From contig NZ_JAEKIS010000016.1 in the NCBI RefSeq assembly GCF_017311415.1, positions 1 through 64,000 of the forward strand: 64,000 nucleotides of DNA, in the 5' to 3' direction. This DNA comes from Salipiger abyssi. Its GTDB lineage: Bacteria; Pseudomonadota; Alphaproteobacteria; Rhodobacterales; Rhodobacteraceae. Each line of letters starts with the position of its first letter. Positions within the stretch are counted from its first letter, which is position 1. The notes below the pieces were generated by a model. The model did no database searches. It was not told the origin of the DNA and saw nothing but the letters and a program-made list of their open reading frames with translations. The translations under genes were made by a program, and so were the position numbers. Of the stretch, positions 7,520 to 15,026 are shown piece after piece.

Positions 7520-8340
7520 GGTCTGGCGCAATGTTTGATCGAATTCAGTGGTGTAGGCCTCTCGGAGGGGTGATCGACTCTTCTGCCAACATGGCACAAG
7601 CTACCGGGGGCTAGCAATATCTTGTGGGCAGATGAGGCCGGAATGCTGCTTCTGGTGCCGCCTGAGCGACAACAGGACGGTGTTTGGTTCTGTGCAGGTG
7701 GAAAAGTCACACTCTCCAAGCCCTGCGAGCTGGGTTCAGGGGGGCGGCGATAGGCCTCATGATCGGGTTCAGCGCCGACGCGCTGGCGGCATCCAAACCG
7801 CGCAGGGTTGGTCAGGGGTCCACGGGGGCAGGAACGCCCCATGGTCGATGGGATGGTTCCAAGGAAGGGCTGCTATGAAATGCTCTTTTCCTGGTCTCGA
7901 TGAAATCGTCTCCATGAAATGGCGCACATCCAAACTGCGGAAGGTTGGTCTCCATGAAATGGTCATGGGGGTATCGGTGGGAGCAGGAACGCTCCCCTGA
8001 TTGGTGATGCAACGGCCAAAGGTTGCGAGTGGTTTCAAGGGGCGCGATAGCCCTTTGATCCATGGTTCGGTGCAGGTGGAGAGGGACTTCTCCAAGCCCT
8101 GCGAGTGGTTGATCGGCGATACGATCTATGGCTCTGGAATGGGTTCAATGCCCAGGAAGAGCCACTGGCCGGGGGGATGCAACGGGGGCGCGCAGCGGGA
8201 CCCCTTGCCAAGCTGTTTTGTACTACAAAACACAGCTTGCGGTCCGACTTATCTCAGCCGTCCCTCATCCGGGGCGGGCTTGTAGTACAAGGCTCTAAGC
8301 TGCCCTCGGATACCAAAACGGACTCTATCGAACCGCTGAC
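7520..8340 (+). ncRNA. Candidate large ornate non-coding RNA built from repeated hairpins
   Basis: About 820 bases without a plausible gene contain recurrent hairpins with fixed loops and changing stems. Loop GCGATA occurs three times: within 7741-7758 (GGGGC/GCCTC), 8037-8056 (7-bp stem) and 8111-8126 (GATCG/CGATC). Loop AGGAAC occurs twice: 7825-7840 (GGGGC/GCCCC) and 7979-7996 (GGGAGC/GCTCCC). A TGAAAT loop occurs four times at 7872-7883, 7898-7908, 7912-7922 and 7952-7962, with GC, CG or CC outer pairs. A longer module, GTGCAGGTGGA..TCTCCAAGCCCTGCGAG, occurs at 7692-7729 and 8070-8105, and CATCCAAAC..GGTTGG at 7790-7811 and 7927-7948. Changed stems around constant purine-rich loops indicate selection for RNA structure and favour the plus strand. 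GOLLD- or ROOL-like giant RNAs of mobile elements are the closest known concept; identity is not established, and the ends are approximate. Confidence 0.6.
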
Positions 8341-8371
8341 CACGATGCGCTGCAATATCGATGATCTATAC

Positions 8372-8623
8372 TCAGGTCTCTTTCAAGGGGGCTTCGATGA
8401 TGGCACGGGCGTTGGCGTAGACCTCGCGCAGTTCTTCGTCCGCCACCTTCGCTGCTTCTTCTTCCAGCGACAGTAGCGCCGCGTCGTAGATATCGCGGGT
8501 GTCATCATCGGAGATTACGCCCCGTTCGGCCAGATTCCCGATAAGGGCAGAAATCAGAGCCGAACTTACAAAATCCGACGCCGTGACATTGTTAACCCGC
8601 TCTCTCAATTCTTCAATGTCCAT
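8372..8623 (-). CDS. Small acidic helical protein, unknown
   Basis: An 83-residue protein rich in Glu and Asp (MDIEELRERVN, LLSLEEEAAKVADEELREV), predicted by eye to be mostly helical with a hydrophobic centre (SSALISALIGNLAERGVIS). It has no signal peptide, cysteine pair or recognised domain. It is transcribed divergently from the LamG-type secreted protein and lies just beside the large RNA candidate. If the RNA region were transcribed from the minus strand, this gene would be upstream of it. No function can be proposed. Confidence 0.55.
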   Translation of the reverse strand: MDIEELRERVNNVTASDFVSSALISALIGNLAERGVISDDDTRDIYDAALLSLEEEAAKVADEELREVYANARAIIEAPLKET

Positions 8624-8669
8624 ATTCTGAAATTAACCTCCGCTAAAAAAATATACCGTCAAAACTTTC

Positions 8670-8704
8670 TTGCTTCTTAATAACTCATAAGCAATTATTA
8701 TGAT
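8670..8704 (+). promoter_or_regulatory. Possible promoter of the LamG gene
   Basis: The 93-base gap between divergent genes is sharply AT-rich. TTCTTA at 8674-8679 and TATTAT at 8696-8701 are 16 bases apart and sit 15-20 bases before the start codon, which would leave a short leader; TTGCTT at 8670 is a less well spaced alternative. This is a weak pattern match. Confidence 0.3.
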
Positions 8705-8716
8705 ACAATTGTTTTC

Positions 8717-10999
8717 ATGGGGACTATGAGATTTTTAGCCTTTGCACTTTTGACATTATATCTTTCGGCGGGTTCTTCCCAGGCGCAGACGGCGCTTGAT
8801 CTCTCTGGCGCAAATGGTGGTTCTGTGAAGCTAGGATATGATTACCGCAGCTGTGAAGCGGGAGTTGAAGGCGCGATGCGATGCAGTGGGTATATTCCGA
8901 ATGCGACGAATTGGGACGGCACCACAACCTACCTGTCATCATCCAGCATTTCCGGCCTGAGCGATGGTAAAAAAGGAACATTTAGCGTCTGGTTCAAAAC
9001 AGATGATTACACAACCGACCACTATGTTTTCGAAGCACAATCTTCACGCTTTTATATCAACTTTAACGACAACAACGGCCGTATGCACTTCGCTGGACGT
9101 GACTCCACAGGCACATCAATGCTCTATGCCATGACCGACGACAACTCGATCGTACAAGGCCAGTGGCATCACCTCATGGCTTCATGGGATACAAGCGAAG
9201 GCGCAGATGCCAGCACATGCACAACATGCCACATATATCTGGATGGCGTTGATCAAACCGGCAATGGCTTTGTTACATATTCTGATGCCGCCGACATAAA
9301 TTACGTACGCGCAGCCTACAGAGTCGGCGCACAAGTCTCCGGCGCTAATTTATGGCAAGGCGGCATCGCTGATCTCTGGATCGATTTTGACACAAATATA
9401 GACCTCTCTGTTGCATCAAACCGTGAAAAATTCATCGATGCCAGTGGGAACCCGGTTTATCTGGGGCTTGATGGCTCCCTCCCAACCGGAAGCGCACCTG
9501 ACATTTTCCTCTCCGGCGCGACTGATGACTGGCACACCAATAAGGGCGCAGGCGGTGGCTTCACCGAAAACGGAGCGCTCACCACTGCTGGCTATCCACC
9601 AGGTGATGACGGGCACAATAAGAACGGCCTTATCGGATGGTGGAGACTAGACGAAACCAGCGGAACAACGGCAGAAGATAGCAGCGGCTATGGGAATGAT
9701 GGCGCGATGAGTGGCGGCCTAAGCGGTGCCCAATCCGAAACAGCAAAGGTTGGCACAGGTTTAAGTCTTTCCGGCGGCAATTATGAAATCGAAATTCCGA
9801 ACAGTACCAGCTTACAGCCAGCGAGCGAAGTCACACTCTCCGTTTGGGCCAAGTCTGATTGGTCCACAGGCGGGCAAGTACTCATCGCCAAGCAGGTCGG
9901 TACAGGCAGTACAGATTGGCGCAACAGCTATACGCTTCTGGTGTCTTCCCCTAATCTCCAAGGATATGCAGGTCATGGTGGAAACATGCAGGGCATTTCC
10001 TACGATTTTTCACCGGAAACGGATCGTTGGTATCACTTTGCCTATACTTATAGCGATTCAGCCAATACGCATAAGCTTTTCATTGATGGTGTTGAGGTTA
10101 ACTCAGGAAGCAATAGCGCCTCTCTCGGTTACAATACATCGCCCGTCACATTGGGATTTGATTATGAAGATGAAGCTCTGACCCAGAATCTTTACCATTT
10201 TGGCGGCGTGATGGATGATGTTCGCATCTACAACCGCGCCCTGAGCCCAACTGAGATTGCTGAACTCTACAGCGGCGGATGTCCAGGCGGCAGCCCGAAA
10301 TACATTCAGGCGTGTACTTCTGACGATACATTGACAAACGGGCTTATAAGCCATTGGAAATTCGACGAAGAAACAGGCAGCGCCACAGCATACGATTCAA
10401 TGACCGGTATTACCGGAACTGTCGAACCCTCAACAACACTAACATCCGCCACGGGCGTTATTCGCGGCGCTGTTGATGTTCAGGATCTATACTACATCGA
10501 TGCCGGTAGTGACGACGTTTACAGCCTTGATGAAAGCTGGAGCCTATCCGTTTGGGCAAAAACAACAAATGTCGGTGACGGTCAACAAATCGTCATGAAG
10601 AACTCCTTCCCCAATCGTACCTATCATCTCTTGTTCGAGACCGCCGGCACGATCATGTTCGGATATGATGCCCCTAGTGGCTTTGCAGGCCGAAGGACAA
10701 CTGGCACTTTTGATAATGATCAATGGCACCACATCATTGCGACTTTTGACGATACAACAAATTCACTGGCTATCTATGTTGATGGCGTCGCCGTGGCACA
10801 ATCCTCCTTCGGCGCGGGTTCCGGTGAGGAGCCAAACACACTCTCCGGCGGCACTCTACGCTTATTGGCACATGCCGGCGCAGGCGACGGGTTTTACGGT
10901 CTTGTCGATGACTTCCGCATCTATAACCGCGTCATAACTGCCGAAGAAGCCCTGCGGCACTACCAAGGTGCATATTCTTGGAAAAACTGGGGCGAGTAG
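8717..10999 (+). CDS. Secreted LamG-repeat (concanavalin-like) protein
   Basis: A 760-residue exported protein with a signal peptide (LAFALLTLYLSAGSSQAQ). It then has a short module (DLSGANGGSVKLG, SCEAGVEGAMRC) and three LamG/concanavalin A-like domains at about residues 70-240, 300-520 and 540-755. Each carries the GxWHH/WYHF signature (QWHHLMASWD, RWYHFAYTYSD, QWHHIIATFDD), followed by IDG or VDG and a closing DDVRIYNR motif. LamG domains bind carbohydrate or surface ligands; an enzymatic domain is not seen. Start is at 8717 or 9 bases later; neither has a strong ribosome site. It shares its N-terminal module with the DUF1566-like protein at 11523, so both may be parts of one surface structure of the island. 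GC is low compared with the core. Confidence 0.8.
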   Translation: MGTMRFLAFALLTLYLSAGSSQAQTALDLSGANGGSVKLGYDYRSCEAGVEGAMRCSGYIPNATNWDGTTTYLSSSSISGLSDGKKGTFSVWFKTDDYTTDHYVFEAQSSRFYINFNDNNGRMHFAGRDSTGTSMLYAMTDDNSIVQGQWHHLMASWDTSEGADASTCTTCHIYLDGVDQTGNGFVTYSDAADINYVRAAYRVGAQVSGANLWQGGIADLWIDFDTNIDLSVASNREKFIDASGNPVYLGLDGSLPTGSAPDIFLSGATDDWHTNKGAGGGFTENGALTTAGYPPGDDGHNKNGLIGWWRLDETSGTTAEDSSGYGNDGAMSGGLSGAQSETAKVGTGLSLSGGNYEIEIPNSTSLQPASEVTLSVWAKSDWSTGGQVLIAKQVGTGSTDWRNSYTLLVSSPNLQGYAGHGGNMQGISYDFSPETDRWYHFAYTYSDSANTHKLFIDGVEVNSGSNSASLGYNTSPVTLGFDYEDEALTQNLYHFGGVMDDVRIYNRALSPTEIAELYSGGCPGGSPKYIQACTSDDTLTNGLISHWKFDEETGSATAYDSMTGITGTVEPSTTLTSATGVIRGAVDVQDLYYIDAGSDDVYSLDESWSLSVWAKTTNVGDGQQIVMKNSFPNRTYHLLFETAGTIMFGYDAPSGFAGRRTTGTFDNDQWHHIIATFDDTTNSLAIYVDGVAVAQSSFGAGSGEEPNTLSGGTLRLLAHAGAGDGFYGLVDDFRIYNRVITAEEALRHYQGAYSWKNWGE

Positions 11000-11147
11000 A
11001 ATTGGATTGAATGCATCTGTGTCGAAAAAAGTGATCCGCGCGGATTCAGAGTTTTATGGCGCTTGTGCTGGAATTCAATCTTGCCTATTAACCAATTTTA
11101 AGAGAAAATAGGTTATTATAGTAAAATGATGAATTTCGGGGTATTGG

Positions 11148-11426
11148 ATGATGAAATTTTTTATTTTTGTATTATTTCTGGCGATTGCGCCACTTCACGC
11201 CAATGCGCAAGAGAGCGCAGAGACTCCACCGGCGGATACGCGGATCGAAGTCGATGAGGATAATGATGTTATTCGGTTCTTCATCGACGGCGAGGAAGCG
11301 GCCTATCTGTCTAAGGAAGGCTTCATGGTGCGGGACAGCGTTGCCTATGGTGGGACGATTCGCGACCACAACGGAAAGGTTTTTGAATCTAATACCGCTG
11401 AGACGCCGCAGGAAGAAGTCGAATAG
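11148..11426 (+). CDS. Small secreted protein, unknown
   Basis: A 92-residue protein with a clear signal peptide (KFFIFVLFLAIAPLHANAQ) and an acidic mature part of about 70 residues (RIEVDEDNDVIRFFIDGEEAAYL) ending in Glu-rich sequence. The VIRFFIDGEEAAYLSKEGFMVRD segment looks like short beta-strands, as seen in small phage-tail or pilus-associated proteins, but no family is recognised. A second in-frame ATG follows immediately. It sits between the two larger secreted proteins on the same strand, with gaps of about 150 and 95 bases. Joint expression and joint function at the cell surface are inferred from position only. Confidence 0.6.
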   Translation: MMKFFIFVLFLAIAPLHANAQESAETPPADTRIEVDEDNDVIRFFIDGEEAAYLSKEGFMVRDSVAYGGTIRDHNGKVFESNTAETPQEEVE

Positions 11427-11522
11427 TGCGCGTTAAGTTGCGCACCTTTCGTGTCCGCTTGTGGGCATTGATTACCGAAGGGCGTGAGGTTAATTGGGGG
11501 GATTAAAGTAAGGTAGGTTTTA

Positions 11523-12269
11523 ATGTTTAGAGTTTCTTTATGGATATTCATTCTATCGCTTTTTGTGATTCCCAATGCCGCGCAGGCACAAACTTCGGCA
11601 GACTTCTCTGGTGTCGGGGGCGGCTCCATAAGAGTTGGTGCGGATACTGATACTTGCGACAGCAGCAAGGAAGGCGCTATTCGCTACAACAGCTCTTCAA
11701 GTTGTGCGGAATATTGTGATGGCAACGACTGGACTTGTCCTAGCAGCGGTGGCTGTGTTGCACCTACATTGTGCCCGAACGTCGGTGATGTTTGTGATGA
11801 CAGCGATGCCGGGACAACCAATGATCCGATTTTTGCTGGATTTATTTTGTATGGCACATCATGTGAAGCGCTTTATGTGACAGATGACAACCAAAGCGCG
11901 GGAACAGAGTGGCGAACCCCGAATCCGGGCCTGGATGATATAGCAACAGACTCCTATACAGATGGGAGAGCCAGTAGTGACCAGATTGCAAATTCTACGA
12001 CCTTCCCTGCGTTTAAATTATGCAAGGATTTGACGGATGGTGGTTATTCCGATTGGTATCTGCCGTCTATTGACGAAATGTGGCTTCTTGCAAAGAATAG
12101 CTCTGACATTGATGTCAATGCGTCAGGCAGTTTCACTTCAAATTCTTACTGGATCTCAAATGAAGCGGGCATTTACAATGCCTTCCAGTTGGATATGTCG
12201 GTTCCATATTTCAACAACTTTGCCCCTAAGGACGCAACTCTTGAAGTGCGCTGTGTTCGTCGGGATTAA
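11523..12269 (+). CDS. Secreted protein with DUF1566-like C-terminal domain
   Basis: The 248-residue protein has a signal peptide (SLWIFILSLFVIPNAAQAQ). A module ADFSGVGGGSIRVG..CDSSKEGAIRYN, with YCDGNDWTC following, is the type found at the tips of phage-tail and pilus proteins. The C-terminal domain has the DUF1566/Lcl features SDWYLPSIDEMWLL, SYWISNE and VRCVRRD. Such domains are found in variable receptor-binding or adhesive proteins. It shares its N-terminal module with the LamG protein at 8717. Eight cysteines suggest disulfide stabilisation outside the cytoplasm. A role in adhesion or mate recognition for a mobile element is plausible but not shown. Confidence 0.7.
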   Translation: MFRVSLWIFILSLFVIPNAAQAQTSADFSGVGGGSIRVGADTDTCDSSKEGAIRYNSSSSCAEYCDGNDWTCPSSGGCVAPTLCPNVGDVCDDSDAGTTNDPIFAGFILYGTSCEALYVTDDNQSAGTEWRTPNPGLDDIATDSYTDGRASSDQIANSTTFPAFKLCKDLTDGGYSDWYLPSIDEMWLLAKNSSDIDVNASGSFTSNSYWISNEAGIYNAFQLDMSVPYFNNFAPKDATLEVRCVRRD

Positions 12270-12518
12270 AAATTGACGTCGAGCTTATTGGTCTCTCGAC
12301 TGTTTCCAACCTGTTTCTTGCGAAATTATCTTTGGCTCCCATGCACGGCGATCTATGGATTCTTGAAATTCCGCCGGTGGGTCATTCTCGGAATTTAACG
12401 TCTCCGATTTCCGGTCCGTTTCAGGTGGGCTTCTGATCCACTGAGTGTCGGCATCCAGTAGCCCAGCCTTTCCATCCTCAAATGCGAGGGGTGCCAAACA
12501 GGCACTCAACGCAACTTG

Positions 12519-13148
12519 ATGAGAAAGGCCTACGTTTTGAAACCCGATAAACCCAATCTGCTCTCCCCCGAGGCGTATCTGCCTGGCGGCGGCGTACCCA
12601 ACTTCAAAGCCGTCGCTGGCTTTGTCCTCGCGGTTCTTCTGGAACTCTCGATGCTGATCCTGCTGGCCTCGACCTATACCGAGACCATGGGGCTGGCTTC
12701 GAACCAGTACCTCTGTGATCTGCCCGGCGCGGGCGGTCTGTTCTGCATCATTGATGAGGACATGACCGTTTCGCATCTGCTGGCCTACCTGCTGGCCGTG
12801 TTTTCGATTTCGGTGCCGATCATGATTTGGTCGGCGGTGCTGGATGAAGACATCCACGAAGACCCGAGAAGCTGGCTTGCCAGCCCCATGAACCGCGTCA
12901 AAGCGGGCGTGGCAGGGCTGGTCTATGCCGCTGTAGTCGCCTTGGAGGCCACCAACCTCTACACGCTGATCGCTCAGCAAAGCGCGCCCGGCCCATGGGC
13001 TAAGCCGCAAGACGCCTCGCCAATGATGGATTTCCTAGCCCAAAACCAAGGTTTGGGAATTTTCGTCGCTCTTCTGATCGTCCTCGTGAACGCCGTGCTC
13101 GCGCTCTTGACCGTGCGCGCCACCCGTTCCCTGACAAAGAAAGACTGA
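12519..13148 (+). CDS. Four-helix membrane protein of the transfer-like module
   Basis: A protein of about 209 residues with four likely membrane helices (VAGFVLAVLLELSMLILLA, LLAYLLAVFSISVPIMIW, VAGLVYAAVVALEATNLY and GIFVALLIVLVNAVLALL). The ATG at 12519 is preferred over the adjacent TTG; the ribosome site is weak. It opens a tight five-gene plus-strand operon (3-base gap to the next gene) that contains a TraG/VirD4-type ATPase. The large periplasmic loop between helices 1 and 2 has two cysteines. The family is not recognised. A membrane anchor or mating-channel component is the best guess, from context. Confidence 0.65.
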   Translation: MRKAYVLKPDKPNLLSPEAYLPGGGVPNFKAVAGFVLAVLLELSMLILLASTYTETMGLASNQYLCDLPGAGGLFCIIDEDMTVSHLLAYLLAVFSISVPIMIWSAVLDEDIHEDPRSWLASPMNRVKAGVAGLVYAAVVALEATNLYTLIAQQSAPGPWAKPQDASPMMDFLAQNQGLGIFVALLIVLVNAVLALLTVRATRSLTKKD

Positions 13149-13151
13149 TCC

Positions 13152-13844
13152 ATGCTTGCTAGATTCCTGACAACGACAGTCCTCGCCGGGGTGCTCACCC
13201 TTCAATCGTGCATTCCTGTCCATGCGAGGGGAGAGGACGAAGGTCCGACCTTCTTCGTCGTCTTCGAAAACGGCGGGGTCGTCACTGACCCCGAAGTACA
13301 GATCGAAACCGCCCGCAGCACTTTGGGTGAACTGGCGGAGCTGCGCCGCAGGCGCGCGATGCGTGATGCTGTGATCCACATCATCACCTCGGCCAACCCG
13401 ACTGAAATCACCTGGTCGGGCACGCCGGATCAGCTCTACGAGCAAGGGACGGTGGTGATGGAAGCCTTGGCCATCCGTCCGACCTGTTCGGATTTGACGC
13501 TGGCCTGGGGTGAGGTGCGCAACAATTTGCGCATCAACCGGCCTGATGATCTGCGCCTGATCGGGATCGGCCCCTTCATTCACGCTGGATATCCTTGCGA
13601 TGAAGGGGACGGGCTCATCACGCTTCCCCAGGAAGTGCCCGACGAGGTGCAGCTTGGAGCCATGGCCGCAGATGCCAGCTTCGTTCGGCTGCTCAATGTC
13701 CATGCCGATCAGGACGAGATGGTGCTGGAGCATCTGGAGGCCGCTGGCGTGCTGGCCCGCGTGACCTCCGGTGAACTCGATTTCGACCTTATGGACAAGG
13801 CGCGCACACGCTCCAATCTCGGCAACATTCTGGGGAGGGACTAA
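13152..13844 (+). CDS. Secreted protein of the transfer-like module, unknown
   Basis: A 230-residue protein with an N-terminal export signal (LTTTVLAGVLTLQSCIPVHA); the LQSC sequence could be a poor lipobox, so lipoprotein or soluble periplasmic location are both possible. The mature part contains FFVVFENGGVVTDPEV and AVIHIITSANPTEITW, strand patterns reminiscent of an OmpA- or vWA-like alternating fold, but no metal site is seen. Cysteines near 152 and 188 may pair. It starts 3 bases after the preceding gene stops and ends 3 bases before the vWA gene, so is translated together with them. No family was recognised. Confidence 0.6.
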   Translation: MLARFLTTTVLAGVLTLQSCIPVHARGEDEGPTFFVVFENGGVVTDPEVQIETARSTLGELAELRRRRAMRDAVIHIITSANPTEITWSGTPDQLYEQGTVVMEALAIRPTCSDLTLAWGEVRNNLRINRPDDLRLIGIGPFIHAGYPCDEGDGLITLPQEVPDEVQLGAMAADASFVRLLNVHADQDEMVLEHLEAAGVLARVTSGELDFDLMDKARTRSNLGNILGRD

Positions 13845-13847
13845 GCC

Positions 13848-15026
13848 ATGTTTGCCCGTTCCTTCCTTCTATCCTCGGCGCTTGCCATCATCGGCAGCGC
13901 GGCTCTAGCAGAGAACCCTGTGCGCATTGATGATGCGCGCGGCGGCGGCCTGCCTGCCAGCATCGGCATCAAAGAACAGAGTGGAGGCGGCGAAGTTCGC
14001 CTCCAACTCGCCCCGCGCGTCGATACATCTGCCACCACCGATCTCAGCCTCCAACGCTGGCAGGATTTCAAAGGTGAAGTGCTGCTCAGCGTGCGCACCG
14101 ATCCGGCGCTCGTGCCAAGCGCGCGCGTGCTGGAAATGGTCGCCTCCATCCAGATGGTGGATGATTTCGGGGCGGTGATCGCCAGCGGATTTGACATCAA
14201 TGTCGAGCATGATGTCGTGTTGGCGGTCTCGGGCGGCAAGGCAGAAATCACGCACATCACAAATGATGAGCGCGGCCTCGTCATCACGGCTCTTGTCCGT
14301 GATGAGGCCGGAAACGTGATTGATCCGCCCCAAGGCGCTCTGGCGCTCTACCGCACTGGCGGCGAGCGTCTTTGCTTCGAAGAACAGATCGTGCAGGTGA
14401 AAAGCGCTTCGTCCGTTCCGCTAACGGCGTCAACTGCTGCCGTGCCAGGTGAGCGTCTTCCCATGAACTTCGTCATCCTGCTGGATCGCTCCGGCTCGAT
14501 GAAGTCCGTCATGGAGGACGTAAAATCGGCGGCGCGCAGCTTCGTGCATGATCTGCCCGACAATGCCACATGCGCGGTCGGGGCATTCGCAGATAAGGGC
14601 GGCAGCTTCGAGCCATCCGAAGGGCTGGGCATAGGCCAATGCATTGCCTCCAACTTCCCGATGGACGGCGTAGTGGCAGGCGGCGGCACCGATCTCTTTC
14701 AACCGCTCAAAGTCACCTATGAGTGGCTGGCCGAAGAAAAGGCAGGCCAGCAAAGCGCCGTCATCATCATCACCGATGGTGCGCTCAACAAGCAAACCGA
14801 TCTGCTGCACGTGGTCCGAGACCTCAAGGGAAGCGCGCTTACCTTCGTCTACTTCCTGGGTGGGCGCGAAGAGCGCTATCTGCGCTCTTTGGCGGATAGC
14901 TACCTCACCCATGAAGGCGATCTGGCCGACCAGCTCCCTCGCTACTTCCAAGTGCTGAGCGAGACCTATTCGAGCCAAACGGTGCTGCGTCAGGTCGCCT
15001 GCTCGGCAGAAGGCACGCAGCCATGA
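13848..15026 (+). CDS. Secreted von Willebrand factor A domain protein
   Basis: The 392-residue protein has a signal peptide (SFLLSSALAIIGSAALA) and a C-terminal vWA domain with a complete metal-ion-dependent adhesion site: DRSGSMKS near residue 210, GGTDLF near 275 and IIITDGALN near 303. The N-terminal half contains beta-rich sequence (LQLAPRVDTSATTDL). vWA domains mediate metal-dependent protein binding outside the membrane. It overlaps the coupling-protein gene by 4 bases. This links it to the transfer machinery and suggests an envelope scaffold or surface contact factor. The protein may be periplasmic. Confidence 0.75.
   Translation: MFARSFLLSSALAIIGSAALAENPVRIDDARGGGLPASIGIKEQSGGGEVRLQLAPRVDTSATTDLSLQRWQDFKGEVLLSVRTDPALVPSARVLEMVASIQMVDDFGAVIASGFDINVEHDVVLAVSGGKAEITHITNDERGLVITALVRDEAGNVIDPPQGALALYRTGGERLCFEEQIVQVKSASSVPLTASTAAVPGERLPMNFVILLDRSGSMKSVMEDVKSAARSFVHDLPDNATCAVGAFADKGGSFEPSEGLGIGQCIASNFPMDGVVAGGGTDLFQPLKVTYEWLAEEKAGQQSAVIIITDGALNKQTDLLHVVRDLKGSALTFVYFLGGREERYLRSLADSYLTHEGDLADQLPRYFQVLSETYSSQTVLRQVACSAEGTQP

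Noticed and set aside
7632-8285. Several overlapping 60-120 codon frames in the RNA candidate region
   Set aside because: They occur on both strands, have no family-like features, and the repeat/hairpin organisation cuts across all of them.
7520-8340. CRISPR array in the repeated region
   Set aside because: The repeated units are irregularly spaced, vary in their stems and have no constant-length spacers; no cas genes are nearby.
12285-13010. A 241-codon minus-strand frame opposite the membrane protein
   Set aside because: It is the antisense of a convincing four-helix protein and is rich in Arg, Gln and His as typical of shadow frames.
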